A program made the position numbers and the translations under genes. From Acanthopleura granulata (lineage: Eukaryota > Mollusca > Polyplacophora > Chitonida > Chitonidae), in NCBI GenBank assembly GCA_016165875.1, contig JABBOT010000012.1:11411934-11475933 (forward strand): a stretch of DNA of 64,000 nucleotides, given 5' to 3'. How positions within the stretch are numbered: the stretch's first letter is position 1; each line of letters begins with the position of its first letter. The notes under the pieces are model-generated. The model saw nothing but the letters and a program-made list of their open reading frames with translations. It was not told the origin of the DNA and ran no database searches. Shown one piece after another: positions 51,801-62,351 of the stretch.

Positions 51801-54800
51801 TCATGTTGACATCCTTCAAACTCTAGCATGTGACAAATATCCTTGTCAAAGACAGATGTCTAGAAACCTTTGGAGATTTAGTAACTCCATGTAATGTGAC
51901 TTCAAGGTCTTTATATTTTGACCAATACTGTATTGAATAAGAATAAACCATTAAAGCATTTTTCAAGGGAAATTTATGCATATCATTACTGTAAAAATGA
52001 ATCCACCCACAATATTTTTGTGTCACCATAGGTTTACATGTTTGCAAAACCTGGAGAATTATTTCTTTTAAGCTTATAGTTCTCCAAGAAAGTATCAAAA
52101 TATTGCTTTCATTACAGGTTGAAAAGATTGCAGGGTCAGGGTATGTGTGCTACAGTATACCAACAAGTGGGAAGATCATTCTGTCAGATTTTCAGTCAGA
52201 TATTCTATTTCATTATATGCATATGCAGAGAACACCTTCTAATATTCAGGTACTCTATTCAGGCACAGTGGACACATGTACACAGACTACGCTACGTCCC
52301 GACACCAATTGCTCCTCTGAGTAGTGGAGCAAAGGGCATCACGTCTGTCTGCTTCAAAGTGCCCGCCCCCTGCCCCCCTGATGGCCGTTTGGTGACTTTT
52401 ATGAGGAGGTTGTTGGTGTCTGACAGTTCACATGTGATGGTACAAATGTTGTGATTGCAACTTAGGCTTGCAACTGTAGAGTGAAATAATGTAATTTAGA
52501 CTAACTTGCTGCTCCGAAGGGTATGATTTAGGCATTTCGTTTATACAAGATGAACATTTCTCTTCTGGCAAGAATGACTCAACAATTTTTTTTTGTACAT
52601 GTAAATACATGTAATACAACAACAGCATTTACAATAATAAATGACTGACCTGAAGCAATGAACACCAGCTAGTTCCTGTGTCAGAACTTCCTGTGAGGTG
52701 GAAATAAGGTCTAGTGCTCCAACAAATTCATTGGTCGAGAGAAGCAGTTGTATTGTTGGTTGTGTCTGGTGAATCGTAGACATAAGTTTCAGCTGAAAGT
52801 GTAAAAGATGAGAGTCTCTGAGTCCTTTAATGGTGTGATAGTTTCCCAGAAGAATTGGACAACATAGCATTTCCTTTTGTACGAAAATTCTGACAATAGT
52901 AACAAAATGCTCTGTAATTATCAAACCAATTCTGTAATATGGATTTTAACTTATCAACACTTAATGTAAAAGAGCTCAAATTAATTTGTAAATTCATTTT
53001 CCATTATTTTTTTAATATGATTTTTTTAACTCACATTTCACTAGCTTGTGAGCATTCATTCTGCACTTTACCCTTTTTTGCAGCTTCACTGACCTTATTG
53101 TGGAGGTTTACATAGTTGGATCTGGTTTTGGTTAAGCTCATTACTTTCAGCGGCCCTCTGGCTAATGTTGTGTCAATTTCGTGAATCTTGTCACTGTGAA
53201 AAAAAAACAACAAAAAAACTCTATTATACACTATAAATTCAAACAAATTCGAATAACAAAGACAGTAAATATTTATTCACAGTTTCTTGAGTGGCGCACG
53301 GAGGCAAACAAATCTCATCAAATTCATTCAGCCCTTAAACCTTAGTCGCAATAAGCGATCAATGGAGCTCTCATATGGCCTTGCATGAAGTCCACAGGAG
53401 GTCAATAGCTTTCTGCTAATATGATATAAGTATCACGTGGGAGACTTTGCCAGTAACTTGCCAAAAGTTGGTGGTTTACTTCAGGCACTCTAGATTCCTC
53501 TTCAAATAAAATTGGCAGCCACGACACAAATTCTTCGGTATGGCACTTAACTATGTTAACTGGATCAGTAAACTGTATTCGTCTCTAATAGGATGTAAGT
53601 GATGTTGCTTATTAAAGAATATTATGTTCTTTTCCATTTGACTGATGTTTAATGTCGCACCAAAGATTTTTCTGTTGTCTATCATACGTTATTTCTTCTG
53701 TTGAAATTTGGCTGAAGACTGCATCTGTTGATGTTATGTCCAGTTAAACTGACCTATTTTGTGATGCATGCAGCTTTTAGAAGGAATACTATCAAATCTG
53801 TATCTGTGTTCAGTGTTTCCACAAGTCTCAGAATCCAAGCAAACCGCATGCAGACAGGCATCAGCAACCAACGGTCTTAAATGCTTCGGTTGACTTGATT
53901 TGGATGTAAAATATAGAGGGTGGGACTGTAAGATCACTGAAAACTCACCGCAGTCGTTTGACAGCTTTACAGGTCTCTAACAAGTAATCCTGCAGTTTTT
54001 CATGGGAGCTCATGGCGTGAAAGAAAGCATCTGACTTCAACGAAATCTGTTTAGCTATTTGTACTTCCACAATATCAAGGTAATGGCTGAGCTGAAATGG
54101 AAATTGAAAAGGTAAACTAGATACTTATGACAGCAGAATATTTTCTTCTTGTGATTGACGACTGATTAACTTTGCATTTCTGTTTTTGGTTTTAAATGTG
54201 AACTGTCTCCACTGATTAATATTTTTCACAAAAATTGGCACAGTATACACCATAGATATCTGCAACTCGGAGGTGAAGTGATTTTAAAAATATATACTTT
54301 TTTCAAGACCGGTGGGCTGAGTTTCAAGAAGCTTGATATTCTCTACATGCTACACTGCCCTTGATTAGTGCGTGCTAATCACTCACTGAATTACAATAGG
54401 ATTAGCTTTCATGCCTTCCCATATGACCCCTTCGTGCAATGAAAGTGGATAATTACCATGCGCCCAGACAATTTTGAACCAAATAAGTACTCTAAATGAT
54501 GCTTTAGCCATTCTGATAAGATGTGTTTTGCTTAAACTTAAACTAGTGTTTGCAAAAACCAGGAATGCCACAATTACGTCACATATATTTGACACACTAG
54601 CGCCATTCAAGGGCAGACAAGTCATGTGTGATTTTTTTCTTGGAATTTTGTGTTCAATACATTTATATTTTCTACGAGTAAAAAGACTTAACACATGCAT
54701 TTTTTTGTTTCCATCATTTTTCTATATCATAGGTATATTATTCAGATAAGTAAAATGAAAAATAGACCCGGGACAGTCACCTTTAAGAGCTGTTTTCTCC

Positions 54801-57800
54801 AAACTTATAAATCAATTCCTTCACCACTTATTATATTACTTTGTTAAAGAGTTGTTGTTTTTTTTTTGCTCCTAACATATAAAACATGTACAGCACATAC
54901 ATTTACACTTCTGAAACTCAAAGAGTTACAACCTTTATAAGTGCCTTCATAACGATACAGGAAACATCTTTCCAAAACTGTAATCTGAAATGACTCCAAT
55001 ATTCTCAAATTTTACAAACATGTTGACATGACACACCAGACATGACACTCCACCCGGTCACTTTATACTGACGCTGGACTGAGCAGGCCAGGATTGAGAT
55101 CCCAGATCTTCCAACCCGAAGGCGGAGGATCTAACCACCAGGCCACTCAGGCCATCACGGTTTAGTTTAGCTTATTCTGGATGGGACATAGCTTTCGGAG
55201 GTCCTATTCTAATTGGATTGGTAACTTGGGGAGATCTTATTCTGGATGGAATGGTAGCTTAAAGAGATCCTATTCTAATCTTGGGATTATCACATTCTAG
55301 TTGGCTAGACAGCTTAGGACTGTCTATTTCAGTTGCAAGGTGTTGAAGTATTTAAGTATTGTTACTTTTTCTTGGAGTAGCTTTGAAGATTGTTTTTTGC
55401 CAGTGGAATCACGGGACTCCTCCACCTGAGTCCACGGAAAGACGGCCATAAATGTGTCTGGGTTGTCCAGGGTAAAATTAGGCAGCATAAATATCTGAAA
55501 GGAAAAATTTAATAGGTTCCTAAATACATTGGTTTATTTATTTATTTATTTCATTTAACACCATACACAGATGAATGAAACAGGAGCGCCCGGATTAATC
55601 CCTTTGCCCTTTGTCATGTAAAAATCCTGTAATCATACAGTCCTCCTGTCTCAAAGTTTGACCTGAAAATTCAAGATGAGATGCATTACACGTTATAACT
55701 TAAAATTATTATTTAAAGGAAAGTATATGCAGGATTTGACAGTAACGCTAGACAGGTAACCTGAAAATCTAATGTCAAACTCTGATATGTATTCATAAAA
55801 CTGTTTGTAAGAAGTTTCATGCACATTGCACACAGTTTGGACCTGAGCCGCTCCTCTACATTTGTTTTAAAGCGACATCAAAAATGCCTTGTTGGGAGTT
55901 ATCTAATTTGACATAGCTGTTGGAGTATTTTAATGCCAATTTATGGCATTCACAGATGATTTTGTTTATGAACACACCGAATCTGCCATTTTATTCATTA
56001 AGAGTTTGTACAAATCATGAACAGTTTGAACTGTGGTGCCAATACACCCTTGGGAATTCATCCATAGCTCATTAAGTGACATCTATTCGCCTTCACAACA
56101 CAAGGAAGGACAATTTTAGACAAAATTAACAAAGTGTATACTGAACATAGATAAATCCAAACTTTTAACATTATTCAACCATTTAAAACATGAATGTGTG
56201 GAAAATAAATTTATCGAAGTGTATACTTGTAAGCAATACTTTACATTTGGAGAGGATGACACAAAAGTGTAAATATGTGCAAAAATTTCTCTACCTTTGG
56301 AACCTGCTCAAGTTCTGCTCGATTCTTCTCTGGAAAAAAAAAGGATCCATTTCCAATTAATTTTAATTACTTTTGAAGACAAAATTTAAAGAACAAATGA
56401 AGCATATTTCTTTAGCTTGCACAGCAATGTCTGAATGAGACAGCTTTACACTCTTGGCTGTGACAACGACACAAATACTAAATAACCTAAAATTTCACCC
56501 CTAAAAGTGCATTTATAGAGGCCAAATAAATGTAAGAAATGACTTTTAAAACTGAAAGTAAATGTTTTCCAGTAGGATTCATTCTACCACCCATCCACAC
56601 CTTTCCAACTCTCAGAATTCGCCAAAAAAAAGGCAATTTAATCATGGATGAAATTTATTAAAGTTTAATTTTTGAGTGAGCCACTACATTCAGTTCTGAT
56701 CCCCACAGTTAAATTTCTACATAATGTAGGTTCTGCAGTAAAAGACCAATTGCTTGTGTAACTTCAGCTATGTGTACGCAGTAGGTGTCATCATTTATAC
56801 CGTTATAAGGTCATATTTCATGATGTGGTATACAAAACACTCAGGCCATCCTTAAAAAACTGTTTATTCGGTGTAACCCGAACTATGAGCAAAAATAGGG
56901 TTGGTCGATAGAGAAGTCTTTTTTTTTTCATTCTCACTCAAGAAAAAAATAGGTATTTTAAAGAAATTAACATTAAGGGAAAAATAAATGGGACTTTTAT
57001 ACCAATAAAAACTTTTGAGCAGGGCCCTTTTTTGAAGTGTTGGATGGATTACACCCAACAAACATATTTTTAAGGATGGCCTCACTCAATATAGTTGGAA
57101 ATTGCAAAACAAACTACAAATATCAAAGCAAGTTCACTTCACAATGTTTCTCCCAGCATCACTACTTACCTAGCTGTTTAATATGTAAACCTGAAAATTG
57201 TTTGGAGGTTTGTGAGATCTGGCTGTTATCGGATTTCTCAGGGAGGGCTTTTAAACGTTGGTGCTTTCTATATCTCTGAGAACAAACAATACAGAATACC
57301 AGTTGGTATAGGTGCATCTTCTGCTGGACCATCTATAGTAACACAGCAAAGACTGAATGGCTGAATCTGATTTGATTTGATTTGATCAATTCCTGTTTTT
57401 ATGCTGTGCTCAAGAATATCTGAATAACTGATGAGAGAAAACAAAATATGTAAAGCCAAACTGGTACCCTGAAAAAGCAAGTGAATGATTGACTTGAGCT
57501 TTCCACTCAATCAGTAATATTACCAAGAAATATTTAATCAATGCTTTATATTTAATATGAACTAATCTGCTCTGAATGTATTTGCAAACTTCAGGTGATA
57601 AAAAAAGAAAAGAAAAAAAAGTACAATTTAAGTATTAAGAACAGAACAGTGTTTTTAAACATAAACGTAAATTTACAAAGAGACCATGTTGAAAATGTAG
57701 GAGTTTCATAAGAAAATCGGCTCACTGCTGAAGTCTTGTGTAGATATTTTTCAAAATGAGATCGAGTTATCTCCCTTAAATAGGGTGAGGGTAAAATGAG

Positions 57801-60800
57801 CGTGTTCTCAAATGCGTCCCCCCAAGTCTTTGTGAAGAAGTCTGTTTCTCTCTTGGAGAGTCTTGGATCATTGAGTAGAGCAGGAAGGTTGATGGATGAT
57901 TGATACACCGTCCACTTGTGCTGATCCTGCACCACTGATGGCTCATGGCTCTGTGAGGAGTTAGCAATCTGTAAATCATACTGCTCGCTTCTAGCCGAAC
58001 TCATCCTTTTGTCTACAAACAGAAAGTGAAAGAGAAAGTTCAAAGTACCTCCTTATGTCAAAGCTTGACTCGGTTGCCTACAACCCTTGCATCAAAAAAG
58101 GCCTTCATTGCTGAGTACATAAAACAAATCTAAACAGATGTCTAACATTTCTAGCTACCTAGATACATTTTTACATGGCACTTTTTAGTTTATTCAGTCG
58201 CCTCACAGGAAACTAAATTAGTCCCAACAATTTTAACATTCTCTAATTCTCTGATTCTCTAAATGTATCAACAGTCGCTAACTGTGACCTACATAATTTA
58301 GCGATGTAATCAGAAACTTCATTAGTAACAATGTAAGTCTTCTAAAACAACTAATATCCTAATGGAGATACATACTACAAAAAAACTGTAACCTGGATCT
58401 AGTGGCCCCACGCAAATATTTTTACTTTACTTACTACTGGTAATGATGTTCCTACTTGCATCCTTTTGTCTTTTAAGTGTATAAACAACCACAAAAGAAC
58501 TATATTTGACCCTAAAATTTTTCCCAAAAGTGCATCTTTACAGACAAATAAGTCATGTGATGTTGCTTTTGATGCTGACCCTTACATTTATCCTGGGACT
58601 AATATAACAGATATGTCAGTCTCACATTTAGCATACTTTCTGAACAAACCACAATTGAAGCCCATGCACCTTCACACAACGAAATTAGGAAAACTCTTCT
58701 CTCGTATGGTGTGCAGCAGCCGGGGGTTGGATGGTTTAAGACCATATGTGTGTGTATCATTGATGTTGACTTCCACTGACTACTGCTGGTTATGTGAAAT
58801 TAGTCAAGCAATAGAGAAAAATTACAACTGAGGTGTGAACGGTACAGTGGAACAATAAACACCTGAACTGGAGCCTGACGAGTTTGAAGAATCATGCATG
58901 CCCAAGAAACTTTGATGAACAGGATTATAGTTTCAGTAACACATATCAGGTAAACATACTATAGCTTTCAAATGTATAGTGGATTCGTCAATGCATTGCT
59001 TGCAGACATATTCAAAACTATATGGGCACAATCAAGTACACATTAATTATGAGACTTCAGGATTATTCTGCATGTAGCTGATACATTGATTTAATAATAT
59101 ATTTATATATACATGTATTAACTGATAGTAACAGAATGTCTCAAACATCACCACCCAACTGCAGAATAAATTACTTTCATTCAATACTCTTTCACCCATA
59201 CACAGATAAAAAGTGTTGCATAGATACACAAATTTTGCACTTGCATGTATGATAAATTAAAAGATTTGGATGTTACTTTCTTTTATTACAATGTATTTGT
59301 TGCTTTGGGTACCAGCAATACACTTACATGGCTAGCTGTTGTGACAGGTGGTTACTTTACTAGCCTGGTGTCATTAATACGGATGTTTATGAGTCTGAAT
59401 CTGGGATAAACTGTTGAATGGATATGTCACTAAAATAATTTATGGGTTGTGTTTAATATTCATTTAACATACTGCTTTCTAAGAAATTTACTAGTGTATG
59501 GCTGGAGACTGAAAAGCGAGAACAGACTTATTACCAGCACTAGTTTTCAGATATAACGCTAATTCAAACATGCAGCCTACATGTATAACATGTAAATATC
59601 TACATGTAAGTTGGTATATTCTTGGAGTTGTATTTATCGGAGGAGATATATACCAGAATGATATTTAGGAAGTTTGCCGGTTTGAAGAAGAAGAATGCTT
59701 CACATAGAACACGGTATATAGGTTCAGCTCAGGCATCATCTCACTGTGTTGATAAAGTGCTAAACAATGGGTAATTAAACATGACCTAATTCTGAAGCGT
59801 GGTTTTTGGATTCAATCCCGATACTTTTCCCATTGTTACCTATAAATCAACCTCTTTTAGGATAAATCAAAATGAGGATAAGTTGCGGGTGACATTACCT
59901 AAGCCTCATTAGAGTCTGCTGTTCATCAGTACACCTATATAGCAAAATCTATCAGAATGTTTACACTCAATTGGTTTATCACGGCGATACGAGTCGCTTC
60001 AGTTTTGTTACTATTTGTAGTACGCGCAGAATGATATATGATGTTTTAGGGTACCTTGCCTGATTAGTTGTTACTCTGCCAACAAAAAAACTCTCCGTAT
60101 TATAATGAGCATATTCTTCTTATTGTGCCATTTTTGTGTGGAGAACTTGTTGTTATGTCTTCTTTGGACGAACTAGCATGGATTCATTTCATTACCACGT
60201 AGATCCGCTCTCATTGGGATGAAAGTTCTAAGCATCTTTCAGCAAACAGCATATGGCCTATCAAAACATCTTTGTTTTTGTCCATATATATGGACTTGTT
60301 TTTGAAGATATTTACCATTAGAAGTCTAGTCAGATGATCAACATTTTCGAAGATTCGAACACACTGTAACTTTCGGGGCGCTTGCATGCCACTCAAAGAA
60401 GCAAGAAGTACATTATTGCAACTAGATCTGAGCACCTGTGATAAAGATCTAATAACTACTAATTTATGATACTCGTATATGAGAAAACAGCCAATGCAAA
60501 GAGTGCACCACTTGGGGTTGACATATCTTATCAACACACTTAGACCAATCCATGCCGTCTATTATGAATACTGAATAAGGTAGAATTGTGAATATGTTTG
60601 CACACCTCTGCTGGCAGTGTTGCCATAAACATGATGTCGGACAACATGATCTTCGTAATCCTTATCACTCACGCCCTCCAATGGCAGGGACGGACAGACG
60701 CCCGTGGAGCCATACCGACACACAAACGAGCCACCCTCTTTAGTACAGTGAAAGTCTCGGAGATGCCGACAAAAGTCCGTTGGAGATTTGAAACTCCCTG

Positions 60801-60867
60801 AGTCCTGGCAAACGGTGCAGCGCCGCCAGCTAACAGTGCTGTTTCTTGCTATACCGACAGCAGCCAT
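37661..60867 (-). CDS. VPS54: VPS54, GARP complex subunit, complete, 26 coding exons
   Basis: VPS54 is a subunit of the GARP tether (VPS51-54), which captures endosome-derived vesicles at the trans-Golgi network. Exons, 5' to 3': 60606-60867, 57726-58012, 57170-57275, 56295-56329, 55366-55494, 53949-54091, 53094-53193, 52650-52792, 51493-51619, 50514-50621, 50008-50066, 48596-48692, 47794-47924, 47219-47351, 46893-47024, 46360-46409, 44799-44881, 44176-44211, 43705-43759, 42785-42890, 41346-41433, 40331-40452, 39568-39648, 39137-39244, 38255-38349, 37661-37763. Every junction is GT-AG and phases agree throughout. The CDS is 2919 nt (972 residues); I recall the human protein as 977. Near-identical stretches to vertebrate VPS54, as remembered, include DPRLSKRETDFFTKTWG, HQTQPTIQLLLSTNEFVGAL and NRFHEERKTKL. 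The stop follows VWEPR. Introns hold SINEs, a MITE and minisatellites. No break or frameshift was seen. Confidence 0.96.
38691..38939 (-). mobile_element. SINE family A in VPS54 intron 24
   Basis: Full tail-to-head order, with 'ggcggccagcattatagtgg', 'cttcccatgtacaaccggag' and the head complement 'aactgacccatcaaggcccc'. Tail-proximal sequence is mutated, suggesting age. Confidence 0.87.
40907..41073 (-). mobile_element. SINE family A in VPS54 intron 21, with target-site duplication
   Basis: Tail, 'ccatactcaagaatattaca' and 'gcaaccagcattatggtgag' are present; about 80 internal bases of the body and the 5' end of the head are deleted. Flanks cacgtaccaaattta (40892-40906) and cacgtacctaattta (41074-41088) differ at one base. 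Confidence 0.88.
41755..41960. repeat. About 46-bp minisatellite, block 1 (VPS54 intron 20)
   Basis: Four to five units with landmarks 'aaacaaacagaatgtgtatg' and 'gccatctcattcagct'. Confidence 0.85.
42565..42765. repeat. About 46-bp minisatellite, block 2 (VPS54 intron 20)
   Basis: The same unit as block 1 ('aaggaaaacaaacaggatgt', 'gtatgccatc', 'attcagct'), four units. About 600 bases of unrelated sequence with a short (TA)n run at 42366-42380 separate the blocks. Block 2 ends about 20 bases from the exon 20 donor at 42783-42784. Confidence 0.85.
44262..44605. repeat. 22-bp minisatellite with alternating half-units (VPS54 intron 17)
   Basis: About 15 units of 22 bases. Two variants, 'acatgaccagagacaatggt' and 'aggtggtcagagacaatggt', tend to alternate, giving a 44-bp higher-order period. 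Confidence 0.88.
45351..45540 (-). mobile_element. 5'-truncated SINE family A in VPS54 intron 16, perfect target-site duplication
   Basis: Tail and body are well preserved ('gttttacgttgtactcaaga', 'cggccagcattatggtggga', 'acgaccatccgcaggttgct'), but the tRNA head is absent. The perfect direct repeat gttcgctttt at 45341-45350 and 45541-45550 shows it inserted already truncated. Confidence 0.93.
48769..48903 (+). mobile_element. SINE family A 3' fragment in VPS54 intron 12
   Basis: 'ccaactgcggatgatagtgg', 'ctcccaccataatgctggtc' and 'gtgaaacattcttgagtatg', then a short tail. Downstream, 48930-49110 shows family B-like wording ('aaaggtggaggaaactggag'). Confidence 0.78.
51003..51267 (+). mobile_element. 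SINE family A in VPS54 intron 9
   Basis: The head 'catccatggcccaggggatt', body 'ctcaccaatgtggtcgctgt' and 'gctgaccgccgtcatgtagg' are present. The 3' end lacks the (AAAT) tail and passes into family B-like sequence ('ggcttatgggtggatgaaac'). Confidence 0.83.
51365..51450 (-). mobile_element. tRNA-like SINE head
   Basis: On the minus strand an A-box-like TGGCTCATCTGGGTTGAG is followed about 60 bases later by B-box-like GGGTTCAAATACC. It is probably the head of a second element joined to the family B-like body at 51268-51364. Confidence 0.5.
51493..54091 (-). CDS. VPS54: VPS54 exons 6-9: N-terminal tethering helices (residues about 274-444)
   Basis: Exons 53949-54091, 53094-53193, 52650-52792 and 51493-51619 encode a continuous, mostly helical block running from LSHYLDIVEVQIAKQIS to LNRPVTDSQALTQE. 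This corresponds to the conserved N-terminal region of VPS54/VPS53-type tethers, where the long coiled coils that assemble GARP lie. Acceptors are TTTCAG, TTCACAG, CTTTCAG and TTTACAG; donors are GTGAGT, GTCAGT, GTCAGT and GTAGGT. The domain assignment rests on family knowledge, the exon structure on the sequence. Confidence 0.9.
55030..55153 (-). mobile_element. SINE family D fragment in VPS54 intron 5
   Basis: The minus strand starts GGCCTGAGTGGCCTGGTGGT, with a B-box-like GGGATCTCAATCC, and continues into the body module shared with 30819-30870 ('gacacaccagacatgacact', 'atactgacgctggactgagc'). Confidence 0.65.
56484..56650 (+). repeat. Dispersed repeat C, copy 2 (VPS54 intron 3)
   Basis: 'taaaatttcacccctaaaag', 'gcatttatagaggccaaata' and 'tgttttccagtaggattcat' match the copy at 7944 in order and spacing. 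Confidence 0.5.
56844..57081. mobile_element. MITE with terminal inverted repeats (VPS54 intron 3)
   Basis: A 238-base element with ends ggccatccttaaaaa and its exact complement, and inner arm similarity extending to about 38 bases (tgtttattcggtgtaaccc against ggattacacccaacaaaca). TCA flanks both sides (56841-56843, 57082-57084), consistent with a 3-bp target duplication. No ORF of note. The superfamily is not certain; a 3-bp duplication would suit the PIF/Harbinger type. Confidence 0.8.
57365..57415 (-). mobile_element. SINE tail remnant (VPS54 intron 2)
   Basis: Repeated gattt units followed by 'tgctgtgctcaagaatatct' look like a decayed minus-orientation family A tail. Confidence 0.4.
57726..58012 (-). 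CDS. VPS54: VPS54 exon 2: most conserved N-terminal block
   Basis: Residues 88-183. The acceptor is CTGTTTGTAG. The exon carries the family signature around NLPALLNDPRLSKRETDFF and ends at a GTGAGC donor at 57724-57725. Translation stays open past the donor for a further stretch, but that part is AT-rich and low-complexity and does not resemble VPS54, so I cut the exon at the donor, which also fits the phase-0 start of exon 3. Confidence 0.92.
58013..60605. other. VPS54 intron 1
   Basis: The longest VPS54 intron (2.6 kb). It contains a third fragment of repeat C at about 58505-58605 ('aatttttcccaaaagtgcat') and several TACATGTA palindromes. Open stretches at 58466-58831 (plus) and 60211-60537 (minus) show no similarity I recognise. 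Confidence 0.7.
60606..60867 (-). CDS. VPS54: VPS54 exon 1: two zinc-finger-like motifs
   Basis: This coding exon gives residues 1-88. It contains C17-x2-C20-x14-H35-x4-H40, a classical C2H2 spacing, then C50-x7-C58-x15-H74-x3-H78. The ATG at 60865-60867 is the first in frame; another ATG at 60878-60880 is out of frame and opens a short upstream ORF. The donor (AGAG|GTGTGC) is weaker than most in this gene, but ending at 60606 leaves one extra base that matches the two-base start of exon 2 exactly. Exon 2 has its own in-frame ATG (58002-58004, residue 91), so a product lacking the fingers is possible. The human VPS54 N-terminus, as I recall it, has no such fingers. Confidence 0.85.
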
Positions 60868-62102
60868 AAGCAAATCCCATCGAGAAGAATTGGTGAGATG
60901 GAATAATTGTAATAATGATTGCCTAGAAGAAAAGATGCGACCTCTAAACGATTAACAATCTGGAATGCATGCGAATGTCTTATCTGTCATTTTCTCGCGA
61001 ATCTCATCACGGAGGCTGCCATGTTGATTCTCGTTAACCCCGAACAACCTCGCGCGACGTGGCAACTTCCAGGTAAGAGTTGTTGCCCCTGAAAGAACAT
61101 GTTTCTCTTTGGAAAGGTTTTAGTCTTCATTCAGACATCACTTTTTAACATGTATTCTGCTTATTTGTTATCCTGGAAAGACTGCTATGCCCAAAATAAT
61201 GCCCACTACTGATTTCGTCCAGTGAAACATCTAGCAAATTTATGACTATTTTCACCAGGTTTATATAAATATGTGCCCTTCGTGAAAAAAAAAAGAAAAA
61301 AGAAAAAAAAAAGCCAACTTGATGTGAACTTAATCAACAGCACCGACTCGTCTCTCGTGTTGATGACTGATATTAAAACGACTTAATTATATAAATTCAC
61401 CTGCTGTAACGACCTACAGGCTTACAAATCGTCATACTTTTATGACTTAACTGTCCATTTTCAATCTGCTTCAGCGCATGGGGTGTGAGTGCATATTGTG
61501 GCTTCTCCCATGCTTCAACTTCAGCATGGTAGTCGTGGGTGTACCCTGTATGTCTGTATGTACTATATGTACGTCATCAAGGAGGTGTGAAAGAATAGAA
61601 TATTTATCCGTACCTACCCCCCCCCCCCCAAATATATGATAGATAAAGCCGACAACGAAGAACGGCATCTATAAACAGACCCTTCTCAAGGCTAGCCTGA
61701 TTTCGCACATGGTTCTCAAGGAATGTGACTTTTTTGGCAAGTCTCAATGACACCAGAGGTAAATGGAGCCATGCCGCGAAATGAAAAGTAAAAGAGGAAG
61801 AACACACGCCCGTGCTCGAGCAAGTCACGTGGTTATTTTGTTTTATGTGCCAGGTCAACTTGGTATTACGTTTTATCTATTTGACAATTCGCCAAACTTA
61901 AACACATAAAATTTAAAAGTGTACTTCCAGGTAACTGACACGACTGTCGATCACCATTATCACTGTTAAAGTTTTGTTATCTTGCCGGGCGATTTGTAAA
62001 CAAGGACTCCACGTGTTAATGTTGTCACACAACGGAAGTTTATCTGAGAAGACATGCGCATTTCCCAGTCATCCGGGTACCTGCCACTCATTACAACTCA
62101 AC
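60868..62102. promoter_or_regulatory. Divergent VPS54/WDR20 promoter region
   Basis: The start codons of VPS54 (minus) and WDR20 (plus) are 1235 bases apart with no other recognisable coding region. Near the VPS54 side are TCTCGCGA (60993-61000), a YY1-like GCCATGTTG (61018-61026) and a CGCGCGACG cluster (61051-61059). Near the WDR20 side are a NRF1-like ATGCGCA (62055-62061), an ETS-like CGGAAGT (about 62033) and a YY1-type ACATGGCGGC overlapping the start codon. A C-run of about 11 bases lies near 61618 and an A-rich tract at 61285-61312. The two gene sides may have separate core promoters. Confidence 0.55.
61018..61072 (+). other. Possible plus-strand first exon ending in a strong donor
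   Basis: An ATG at 61020-61022 opens 17 codons without a stop (MLILVNPEQPRATWQLP) and runs straight into AG|GTAAGAGT at 61073, a near-perfect donor. It lies in the CG-rich core of the divergent promoter. It could be an upstream exon of WDR20, an antisense or bidirectional transcript, or chance. I do not recognise the peptide and cannot name the downstream exon. Confidence 0.25.
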
Positions 62103-62351
62103 ATGGCGGCGCAGAGTGAGGGAGGTGGTAAGGACGATATAAGGACGCATTTTAGTACTCGGGAAGGAACTTATAAATTGATGCCACTCTCTGAATACTC
62201 TCGACCGACTAGAGTTGCTTTTAATGGACAAGCTAATACCCCCGTGCGGGTCTCCTTCATTAATGTCAACGACGGATCTCCTACGCCAGATAGGATATGT
62301 TTCAATGCCGGAAGAGAATTGTATTTCTATGTGTACAAGGGGGTCAGAAAG
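62103..62351 (+). CDS. WDR20: WDR20, first coding exon, partial
   Basis: WDR20 is a WD-repeat protein that binds and activates the deubiquitinases USP12 and USP46 together with WDR48/UAF1. The exon encodes 83 residues beginning MAAQSEGGGKDDIRTHFSTR and ending ELYFYVYKGVRK. This matches vertebrate WDR20, as remembered (EGGGK, FTTREGLYKLLP, SEYSRP, NPVRVSF, CFNVGRELYFYIYKGVRK). The start has the context CAACATGGCGG. The donor AAG|GTAATG is at 62352-62353 and the exon ends in phase 0. The ORF stays open past the donor, but that part loses all resemblance to WDR20. The WD repeats lie beyond the right edge. Confidence 0.93.

Noticed and set aside
58466..58831. 121-codon plus-strand open stretch in VPS54 intron 1
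   Set aside because: It has no ATG start, overlaps repeat C and has no recognisable domain.
60211..60537. 108-codon minus-strand open stretch in VPS54 intron 1
   Set aside because: No similarity to VPS54; the direct exon 1 to exon 2 junction is already phase-perfect.
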